Below, piece by piece: positions 57,843 to 64,000 of a stretch of 64,000 bases of DNA. The translations under genes were made by a program, and so were the position numbers. This DNA comes from NORP233 sp050186825. Lineage in GTDB: Bacteria; Planctomycetota; J058. The stretch is taken from positions 1 through 64,000 of the forward strand of contig JBFWYD010000060.1 of the NCBI GenBank assembly GCA_050186825.1, written 5' to 3'. The notes beneath the pieces were generated by a model, which did not search any database, was not told the DNA's origin, and was given only the letters and a program-made list of their open reading frames with translations. How positions within the stretch are numbered: the stretch's first letter is position 1; each line of letters starts with the position of its first letter.

Positions 57843-58585
57843 GCCAGGACGAGAACGTGCTCGTCCGCCCCGGCGACCCGAGCGTGCCGCTGCTCGCGAG
57901 CTGCGAGCACGCCAGCCGCGCGGTGCCCGCGGACGTCGCGCTCGGGGCGCCGCCGGAGCTGCTCGACAGCCACTGGGGCTGGGACCGCTGGGCCGAGGAC
58001 ACGCTCCTGCGCTTCACCCCCGCGGCCGGGATCGCCACGGTCTCGGCGCGGGTCTCGCGCCTGGTGCTCGACGTGAACCGCGCCCCCGACGCCCCCACCC
58101 TGATCCGCGCCGAGGCCGGGGGCGTAGAGCTGCCTGGCAACCGCGGGCTGAGCCCGGCCGAGGTCGCGGCCCGCGTGGCGCGCTTCCACACCCCCTACCA
58201 CGCCGCGCTGGACCGCGAGCTGAGCGCGCTCGTGGCGCGCTGCGGGCGCGAGCGCGCGCTGCTGGTGGCCATGCACAGCTTCACCCCGGTCTACGGCGAG
58301 CAGGACCGGGACTTCGAGGTAGGCGTGCTCTTCGACGCCCACGAGGGCCTGGCCGAGGCCGCGGCGCGCGCCCTCGAAGGGACCGGCCTGCGCGCCCGCC
58401 TCAACGAGCCCTACTCGGGCCATCGCGGCGAGATCTACTCCGCCGCGCGCCACGGCCGCGCCCACGGGATCGCCTACTTCGAGCTCGAGCTCAACCAGGG
58501 GCTGCTCGAGGACGAGGACCGCCGCGCCGACGTGGCGGCCGCGCTGGGGCGCGTGCTGCCGGCCCTGGTTCAGACCTTGCCGTAG
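57839..58585 (+). CDS. N-formylglutamate amidohydrolase family protein
   Basis: A 248-residue member of the FGase family (PF05013), which hydrolyses N-formylglutamate to formate and glutamate in histidine degradation. Visible family residues include SCEHASRAVP, DSHWGWDRWA, LVLDVNRAPD and the block LVAMHSFTPVY; NEPYSGHRGEIYSAARHGRAHGIAYFELELNQ is also typical. The ATG overlaps the kinase stop (ATGA). No hut genes are adjacent, so a side role in amide or peptide hydrolysis is possible. The end overlaps a convergent small gene by 16 bases. Confidence 0.9.
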   Translation: MSQDENVLVRPGDPSVPLLASCEHASRAVPADVALGAPPELLDSHWGWDRWAEDTLLRFTPAAGIATVSARVSRLVLDVNRAPDAPTLIRAEAGGVELPGNRGLSPAEVAARVARFHTPYHAALDRELSALVARCGRERALLVAMHSFTPVYGEQDRDFEVGVLFDAHEGLAEAAARALEGTGLRARLNEPYSGHRGEIYSAARHGRAHGIAYFELELNQGLLEDEDRRADVAAALGRVLPALVQTLP

Positions 58586-58800
58586 CGCGCGACCGAGAGC
58601 ACGCGCTCGGCGGTCATGCCGACCCCGAGCAGGTCGTCCCGGAGCGCGCCCTCGACCCACACCTCGGCGCCCTCCACGAACAGCCCCTCGTCCCCGCCCT
58701 GGAGCGCGAAGCGGCGCCCGTCTGAGGTCTCGAGCAGGAAGTGTCCAGGCCCGAGCTCCTCGCGGATCACCCGCCCACGCAGCTCGACCTCGGCGCTCAC
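58570..58800 (-). CDS. Small OB-fold-like protein, unknown
   Basis: A 76-residue protein rich in strands: VELRGRVIREELGPGHFLLETSDGRRFALQGG, then EGAEVWVEGALRDDLLGVGMTAERVLSV. The pattern of a modification-type strand, a glycine turn and a final amphipathic strand suggests an OB-like barrel. No signal peptide is present. The GTG shares GTGA with the stop of the subtilase, so it is its co-translated downstream partner. It overlaps the amidohydrolase end by 16 bases on the opposite strand. The role is unknown. Confidence 0.65.
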   Translation of the reverse strand: MSAEVELRGRVIREELGPGHFLLETSDGRRFALQGGDEGLFVEGAEVWVEGALRDDLLGVGMTAERVLSVARYGKV

Positions 58801-60662
58801 GGCGTCGCCTCGGGGCCAAGCTCGGGGAGCGGGACCTCGCGGCGGGAGAACTTGGTCCGGCCCAGGCGCGTGAAGTAGGCGGCCGCGAGCAGGACCACCG
58901 CCGCGTTGCCGAACAGCCACACCGAGTCGAGCAGGCCCTGGCCGGGGACCCCGCGCACGTCGGCGTAGGGGAGGAACACACCCGTGAGCAGCCGAGCGCC
59001 CCAGCCGAGCGCGATCCCGACCCCCAGCCCGCGGGTCAGGCGCGTGGGCAGGCTGACCAGCCCGAGCGCGCAGGGGATCAGGCACGAGGCGAAGAGCACG
59101 TTCCAGTGGGCCGCTGCGCCGAACAGGGGGATGTCCCAGTCGGGCAGCCCGCGGGTCAGGAAGCCGCCGACGAGCGGCAGCTCGCCCGCGCCGAGGGGGA
59201 GCAGGAAGAACAGCCCGCTCGAGCCGAGCACCGCCCCGGCCAGGAGCGGGAGCCGCGGGAGCACGCGCGCCTCGCTCCCCCGCCAGGCGACGACCACCAG
59301 CAGCAGGGCCAGCCCGAGCGCCAGGCCTCCCTGCCAGAACAGGGCGTGCCGCACGGCGGCGCCGGCGTCGAGGACCCCGTAGCCGTACTCCTGGTTCCAG
59401 CCCTCGCCGTGGGCGCTCGTGGCCAGGATCGAGGCGATGGCCTGGACCCGCGTCACGCCGGCCTCGCGCAGGAGCGCGGCCGCGGCCGCCACATGCGGCG
59501 TGGCCATCGAGGTGCCCTGGAAGTAGGCGTAGACGGTCTTCTTGTCCTTGCTGCGGGGCAGGATCGTGTTCTGGAGCACGCCGCCCTCGGGCCCCTCGCG
59601 CATGTCGCCGCCGGGGGCGGCCAGGTAGGCCTGCTTGCCGTAGGAGGAGTAGAAGGCGCGCTTCCCGCTCGGCCCCACCGAGGTGACCGCGATGACCCCC
59701 GGATAGGCCGCGGGGTACTCGACGCGCGCGCGGCTGGCGTTGCCCGCGGCGGCCACGATCACCACACCCCGGTCGCGGGCGTGGTCGATGGCCTTCTTCA
59801 TCAGGGGGGAGTAGCCGCCGCCGCCCAGCGACATGCTGATCACGTCCGCGCCCTTGTCGGCCGCCCAGTAGATCGCGTCGCTGATGTCCGAGATCGTCCC
59901 CCAGCCCTGCGCCGAGAGCACCTTGAGCGGCATGATCTTGCAACGCCAGGCCAGGCCGATCACGCCCTTGCCGTTGTGGGTCGACTGCGCGATGGTCCCG
60001 GCGCAGTGCGTGCCGTGGCCGTGGTCGTCGGCCGCGATCTCGTCGTCGTTGACGAAGTCGTGGCCGGGGACGAAGCGCGTGCGCTCGAGGTCGGGGGCCC
60101 ACACGCCCTTCTCGTCCTCGTAGGCCACCCCGGTGTCGATCACCGCGACGATCACGTCGGCGCCGGTCGCGTAGCGCCAGGCGTCGCGGGCCTGCACCAT
60201 CTCCATGTTCCACTGCTTCTCGTAGAAGGGGTCATTGGGGAAGGCGTCGCGCGGGGGCGTGGGGTCGTCGTCGGGGATGAAGCGCTGCGCGCTCGTCAGC
60301 GGCTCGGGGATGCGGCAGAGCTGGTTGGGCTCGGCCCCCTCGACCAGCGGGTCCTGGCGCAGAGCAGCGAGCTCGCGCTGAAGGTCGCCCGAGAAGCGCG
60401 CGACCGCGATCGCCTCGTCCTCCACGTTCGGGCTGTTCCAGCGCAGGCCGGCGAGCTCGGGGTGCTTGGCCCGGAAGGCGTCGAGCGAGGTCCCGTCGAC
60501 GAGGTCGATCACGAGCTCGCCGGAGTCGCGCTGGCCCTCGGGGGGGGCCTCGGCTGGGTCTGCAGCGGTGGGGCCCTTGGGCTCGCTGCAGCCGAGGAGG
60601 GCGCACAGGCAGAGGGCGGTCAGGGTTGCGGGGCGGAGGGCGGCGGGGCGGAGGCCGGTCAT
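58797..60662 (-). CDS. Subtilisin-family protease fused to a polytopic membrane tail
   Basis: A 621-residue S8 serine protease. The N-terminus is a lipoprotein signal (ALLGC). A pro-region (about 45-120, ELVIDLVDGTSLDAFRAKH) is followed by the catalytic domain, with Asp near 175 (VIDTGVAYE), His near 215 (DHGHGTHCAG) and Ser near 385 (GTSMATPHVA); the oxyanion Asn lies in AAAGNASRA. The last ~180 residues contain about five hydrophobic helices, unusual for subtilases. The ATG overlaps the stop of the upstream membrane-protein gene (ATGA). It probably cleaves substrates at the outer face of a membrane. Confidence 0.92.
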   Translation of the reverse strand: MTGLRPAALRPATLTALCLCALLGCSEPKGPTAADPAEAPPEGQRDSGELVIDLVDGTSLDAFRAKHPELAGLRWNSPNVEDEAIAVARFSGDLQRELAALRQDPLVEGAEPNQLCRIPEPLTSAQRFIPDDDPTPPRDAFPNDPFYEKQWNMEMVQARDAWRYATGADVIVAVIDTGVAYEDEKGVWAPDLERTRFVPGHDFVNDDEIAADDHGHGTHCAGTIAQSTHNGKGVIGLAWRCKIMPLKVLSAQGWGTISDISDAIYWAADKGADVISMSLGGGGYSPLMKKAIDHARDRGVVIVAAAGNASRARVEYPAAYPGVIAVTSVGPSGKRAFYSSYGKQAYLAAPGGDMREGPEGGVLQNTILPRSKDKKTVYAYFQGTSMATPHVAAAAALLREAGVTRVQAIASILATSAHGEGWNQEYGYGVLDAGAAVRHALFWQGGLALGLALLLVVVAWRGSEARVLPRLPLLAGAVLGSSGLFFLLPLGAGELPLVGGFLTRGLPDWDIPLFGAAAHWNVLFASCLIPCALGLVSLPTRLTRGLGVGIALGWGARLLTGVFLPYADVRGVPGQGLLDSVWLFGNAAVVLLAAAYFTRLGRTKFSRREVPLPELGPEATP

Positions 60663-60982
60663 CGAGGCTCCTCGCGCTCGGGGCGTGCTTCAGCGGGGGG
60701 GCGGTCGTCGGCTGGGGGGCGCCGGCGGCGGGGGTGCAGGCGGTCCGGGTCCCAGTCGAGGTTCAGGTGGAAGCGAGAGGCCAGGGCGCCTGCGCCGGCC
60801 CCGAGGGTGGCCGCCAGGACGCGCCCCGGCGCGCCGACCCCGCTCAGGAGGGCCAGGCCCCATGCCAGCGCGCCCCCGACCAGGGCGGGCGCCCAGGCGT
60901 CGCCTGGCTGGCACTCGGGGCACTCCTGTGCCTCGAGGTGGAACCCCGAGCAGTCCGCCGTGTAGGCCCGTCGCTCTGCCAT
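60659..60982 (-). CDS. Small membrane protein, unknown
   Basis: A 107-residue protein: a Cys/His-containing head (ADCSGFHLEAQECPECQPGD, perhaps a zinc knuckle), a hydrophobic pair (WAPALVGGALAWGLALLSG; LAATLGAGAGALA) that could be two short membrane helices, and an Arg/Pro-rich tail. ATG at 60980-60982 follows GGGAGGGG closely. The stop overlaps the subtilase start (ATGA), so the two should be made together, perhaps as partner or scaffold. The family is not recognised. Confidence 0.65.
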   Translation of the reverse strand: MAERRAYTADCSGFHLEAQECPECQPGDAWAPALVGGALAWGLALLSGVGAPGRVLAATLGAGAGALASRFHLNLDWDPDRLHPRRRRPPADDRPPAEARPEREEPR

Positions 60983-61167
60983 GTCCCCTCCCGCCCGGCG
61001 CACCGAGCAGGGTAGCAGTCACCGTGCCGGTGGGACGAGGGGAGACCCCGCCGGGTTCTCGCGGGCTCGCGGCGCGAACCCCTGCGGCAGGGTGCGGCGT
61101 GACCTGGGTGATCGCTCGGCGGGGAGGGGCGTGAAACCGTCCACTCGCGCGATCCCGACCCCGGGGC

Positions 61168-61173
61168 TAGGCT
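61168..61173 (+). promoter_or_regulatory. -10-like box (TAGGCT), FHA protein gene
   Basis: TAGGCT lies 47 nt before the GTG at 61221, leaving a short leader. It matches the TAGGCT boxes at 5021, 40100, 51890 and 52373. Confidence 0.35.
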
Positions 61174-61220
61174 GACCACTCGTCCACCTCAACCCGGAGG
61201 GGCGCCCTCGCGCTAGCACC

Positions 61221-63005
61221 GTGTTCGATGCGCCGGCCTACCTCTTCTTCATGTCGGGGGCGAAGAAGGGCAAGATCGAGCCCGCCCGCCCCACGGGCCG
61301 GGTGATCCGCATCGGCCGCCAGCCGTTCTGCGAGGTCGCGCTCGATCCCTACCTCGACATCCCCGCGTCGGGCGAGCACGCCCAGATCGTGGTCGAGGCG
61401 AACGGGCTGTTCTCGATCCGCGACACGAACAGCAGCTGGGGCACCTACAAGAACGAGCAGCGCATCGGCGCCCCCGTTCCGATCACCACCGGCGACGTGA
61501 TCACGCTCGGGCGCGACGACCAGGGGCGGATCGGCCCGCAGTTCAAGTTCTACCTGGCGAAGGACATCCTCCGCTGCCGGGTCTGCGAGGGGCCGGTCTA
61601 CAAGCGCCACTTCGTGTGCCCCGGCTGCCGCCAGAAGGTCTGCCTGCGCTGCGTCGTGGTGCAGCGGCGCCTGTGCAAGGCCTGCGTGCTCGCCGTGCCG
61701 GCCGCGGGGAGCAGCGCCACGGGCGCGGTGGCGAGCGCGGCCGGGTCGGGGAGCGACTTCGGGTCGGGCTCCGGGAGCTCCACCATGGGCTGGAATCAGA
61801 GCACGCCCTATCCGCCGCCGCCGGCGCCGGGGGGGCCGGGGGTCACCGGATCGCACGGCGTGCCTCCCCACAAGCAGACCAAGGTGATGCCGGGGGCGCC
61901 CCAGCGAGACCTCGGGATCCCGTCCTCGGGCGGCGGGCCGGCACTGCCCCCGCGGCCGCCAGCGGGCTCGGGCTTCAGCGCGACCGGCTCCAGCGCCACG
62001 GGTCAGGTCCCGCCGCACCTGCGCGGCTCGGGCTTCCCCGGCCAGCAGTCGCCCCATGGCTCCGGCTTCTCGGGCACGGGCTCGGGCTTCTCGGGGGCCG
62101 ACTCCTCGTCCGGGTCGCGCGTGTCGCTGCCGGGGCGAGACGACCTCTCCTACTCGACCGACGAGAAGGACCCCAGCGCGTCCGAGCCCGAGCTGCGCGT
62201 CCCCGACCTCGACGACTTGCCGGACGCCGAGGCGCCCACGATGCGCTTCCCCGGGAGCGCGCCGCCCGCGCCGCCGGCCGCGCCGCGCGGGCCGATCCCG
62301 CCCACGGGACGCCCCCAGCCGCCGCAGCGGCCGAGCCCGCCCCAGCGCCCCGGCGCGCCGCCGCGGCCGGGCGCGCCGCCGCTCGAGCCGGGCGAGGACA
62401 CCAAGTTCGACGTCCGCCCGCCGGCGGCGATCCCGTGCGAGCGCTGCGCCGCGCCGCTCAGCGCGCTGAACTTCTTCATCTGCGACCGCTGCAACCAGCG
62501 CCTCTGCCCGCAGCATCGCGAGAGCCCCGCGGCCACGACCTGCAGCGATTGCCGCGGGGGCGGCGGGGGCGCGCAGGCGGGGGCCGTAGCACCGCCGCCG
62601 CCGCCGCCGCGGCCGATCCCGCCCACGATGCGCCACTCGCTGGGGAGCCTCCCCGTGACGCGCGAGCGCCCGATCGTGAGCGAGCGCGACCTGACCGATA
62701 CCCTCGACGACCAGGACACGCCCTGGGGCGCAGCGCGCCAGGTCCCGGCTCCTCCGGCGGCGCCCACCCGGCCGGCGCCGCCGGCGCCGCCCGCGCCGCC
62801 GGCGCCGCCCGCGCGGCGCCGGCCCGACCAGGACTTCGTCGAGACGGCCGACGACGAGGACGACCTGGCCTTCCCGCCGCCCCAGGGACAGGCTGGCGGC
62901 GGCGGCGGCGCAGGGCTCTCGGGCATGCGCTTCGAGTGCCCCTACTGCGAGCTGCCGCTGGCGCCCCACGCGCGGGTGTGCAGCCACTGCGGCAAGGACC
63001 TCTAG
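61221..63005 (+). CDS. FHA-domain protein with three zinc-ribbon clusters
   Basis: A 594-residue protein. Residues 7-110 are an FHA domain, which binds phosphothreonine: RIGRQPFCEV, SGEHAQIVV, DTNSSWGTYKNEQRI and the closing GDVITLG strand. A first Cys cluster (about 117-155: CRVC, CPGC, CLRC, CKAC) follows. Ser/Gly/Pro-rich disordered sequence runs to about 390. A second cluster (CERC, CDRC, CPQH, CSDC) and, after another Pro-rich stretch, a C-terminal ribbon (CPYC...CSHCGKDL) complete it. No membrane segment is visible. With ten kinases nearby, it is a plausible phospho-reader hub. Confidence 0.9.
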   Translation: MFDAPAYLFFMSGAKKGKIEPARPTGRVIRIGRQPFCEVALDPYLDIPASGEHAQIVVEANGLFSIRDTNSSWGTYKNEQRIGAPVPITTGDVITLGRDDQGRIGPQFKFYLAKDILRCRVCEGPVYKRHFVCPGCRQKVCLRCVVVQRRLCKACVLAVPAAGSSATGAVASAAGSGSDFGSGSGSSTMGWNQSTPYPPPPAPGGPGVTGSHGVPPHKQTKVMPGAPQRDLGIPSSGGGPALPPRPPAGSGFSATGSSATGQVPPHLRGSGFPGQQSPHGSGFSGTGSGFSGADSSSGSRVSLPGRDDLSYSTDEKDPSASEPELRVPDLDDLPDAEAPTMRFPGSAPPAPPAAPRGPIPPTGRPQPPQRPSPPQRPGAPPRPGAPPLEPGEDTKFDVRPPAAIPCERCAAPLSALNFFICDRCNQRLCPQHRESPAATTCSDCRGGGGGAQAGAVAPPPPPPRPIPPTMRHSLGSLPVTRERPIVSERDLTDTLDDQDTPWGAARQVPAPPAAPTRPAPPAPPAPPAPPARRRPDQDFVETADDEDDLAFPPPQGQAGGGGGAGLSGMRFECPYCELPLAPHARVCSHCGKDL

Positions 63006-63053
63006 CGCCCCGCTTGGAAGGCCCGACGCGTCGGCGCGTTCCTGGGGCGTGGG

Positions 63054-63059
63054 TATGAT
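63054..63059 (+). promoter_or_regulatory. -10-like box (TATGAT), nicotinate phosphoribosyltransferase gene
   Basis: TATGAT, near consensus, lies 34 nt before the TTG start at 63094 and upstream of the AGGAGG ribosome site (63082-63087). Confidence 0.4.
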
Positions 63060-63093
63060 CCGACCCCCGACGAGCCCCAACAGGAGGACGGCG

Positions 63094-64000
63094 TTGAGCG
63101 TGTTCGACCCGCCGGAGCAGCGCCGCGATGCGCTGCGCACCGACCTCTACCAGCTCACGATGGCCGCGGCGATGCACCGGGCCGGCTTCGACCACGAGGC
63201 TAGCTTCGAGCTGTTCACCCGCCGGCTGACGGGCGACCGCGGCTTCTGGCTGGCCTGCGGGCTCGAGCTCGCGCTGGATTACCTCGAGGGGCTGCGCTTC
63301 CACGGCGAGGACCTGGACTACCTGCGCACGGTCCCTGGGCTGGGCGAGCAGACCGACTTCCTGGAGCGTCTGCGCGAGCTGCGCTTCACGGGCGGGGTGT
63401 GGGCGATCCCCGAGGGCACGCCGACCTTCCCCTGGGAGCCCCTGCTGCGCCTGACCGGACCCGCGCTCGAGGTCCAGCTGGTCGAGACCTACCTGCTCAG
63501 CCTGATCAACTTCCAGACCCTGATCGCGACCAAGGCCGCGCGCGTGCGCGAGGCGTGCCGCGGGAAGAGCTTCGTCGACTTCGGCACCCGCCGCGCCCAC
63601 GGGCCCGAGGCGGGCGAGCTCGTCGCGCGGGCCAGCTACATCGCGGGCGCGGCGGGGACCTCGAACGTCGAGGCCGGGCGGCGGCTCGGGATCCCCGTGA
63701 TCGGGACCTTCGCCCACGCTTGGGTGATGTCCTTCGCCGACGAGGCCGAGGCCTTCCGCCGCTACGCCGAGGCCTTCCCCAAGCACACCACGCTCTTGAT
63801 CGACACCTACGACACGGTGGCCGCCGCGCGGCGGATCGCGGCCGAGGGGCTGGTGTGCCAGGCCGTGCGCCTCGACTCGGGCGACCTGCTCGAGCTGAGC
63901 CTCGAGGTGCGGCGCGTGTTCGACCAGGGCGGCCGTGAGGAGATCCAGATCGTCGCCAGCAACGACCTGAACGAGCTCAAGATCGAGGAGCTCGAGCGGC
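63094..64000 (+). CDS. pncB: Nicotinate phosphoribosyltransferase, partial
   Basis: The first 302 residues of nicotinate phosphoribosyltransferase, which joins nicotinate and PRPP to form nicotinate mononucleotide in NAD salvage. Signatures: ALRTDLYQLTMAAAMHRAGF at the N-terminus; DFGTRRAHGPEAGELVARA with IAGAAGTSNVEAG; then IGTFAHAWVMSF and RLDSGDLLELS, with ASNDLNE near the edge. The start is TTG at 63094-63096, with AGGAGG six bases upstream. The C-terminal part lies beyond 64000, so the gene is cut only by the window edge. Confidence 0.95.
   Translation, partial: MSVFDPPEQRRDALRTDLYQLTMAAAMHRAGFDHEASFELFTRRLTGDRGFWLACGLELALDYLEGLRFHGEDLDYLRTVPGLGEQTDFLERLRELRFTGGVWAIPEGTPTFPWEPLLRLTGPALEVQLVETYLLSLINFQTLIATKAARVREACRGKSFVDFGTRRAHGPEAGELVARASYIAGAAGTSNVEAGRRLGIPVIGTFAHAWVMSFADEAEAFRRYAEAFPKHTTLLIDTYDTVAAARRIAAEGLVCQAVRLDSGDLLELSLEVRRVFDQGGREEIQIVASNDLNELKIEELER

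Overview
The window is very GC-rich, gene-dense bacterial chromosome, with many GTG starts and start/stop codons sharing GTGA or ATGA. The gene content fits a planctomycete best: ten Ser/Thr-kinase-family genes in 64 kb, an MJ0042-type zinc ribbon fused to HEAT repeats, RING-like zinc fingers, an FHA/zinc-ribbon protein and a kelch lipoprotein. A deep-branching Planctomycetota member is my inference; a myxobacterium-like lineage is the main alternative. I saw no rRNA, tRNA, CRISPR array, transposase or prophage gene. The last gene, a nicotinate phosphoribosyltransferase, runs off the right edge.

Layout. 1-5 kb: a SnoaL-like gene, a superfamily 1 helicase, a divergent JmjC-like oxygenase, and a YceI-like/zinc-ribbon pair. 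5-10 kb: two kinases, the second with TPRs. 10-16 kb: a kelch lipoprotein behind a Fur-box-like palindrome, a nucleotidyltransferase, a RING-like protein and a secreted HEAT/vWA-like protein. 16.7-22.6 kb: a three-gene unit of a giant ribbon-HEAT membrane protein, a small N-module protein and a kinase. 22.6-27.3 kb: mostly housekeeping genes, namely a peptidoglycan amidase lipoprotein, folE, fdhD, a crotonase, a cupin and a HAD phosphatase. 27.3-36.4 kb: a kinase; then an operon of CBS protein, GAF-AAA-Fis regulator and kinase; then another kinase. 36.4-42.3 kb: a pilin-like peptide, an ECF sigma factor with an unusual anti-sigma protein, a YacP-like NYN protein, and a LeuA-like lyase coupled to a secreted protein. 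42.5-52 kb: an SH3/M15-like peptidase, a membrane protein, two tandem atypical kinases, a secreted propeller-like protein and a very large kinase-TPR protein. 52-64 kb: a GT39-like glycosyltransferase, a kinase coupled to an N-formylglutamate amidohydrolase, a subtilase with a polytopic tail, the FHA protein, and nicotinate phosphoribosyltransferase.

The dominant theme is signalling. Several kinases, and one small non-kinase protein, share a helical N-terminal module of about 60 residues. The FHA protein is a plausible reader of phosphothreonine, and the Fis regulator and ECF sigma/anti-sigma pair are plausible outputs; these links are inference.

Non-coding signals worth attention are three GTNNTC-hexamer palindromic elements beside stop codons of minus-strand genes, a 39-nt exact repeat spanning two unrelated gene ends, and a recurring TANNNT box only 6-9 nt upstream of start codons that suggests leaderless transcription. 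There are also probable non-canonical CTG or ATC starts and convergent genes sharing a CTAG stop tetramer.
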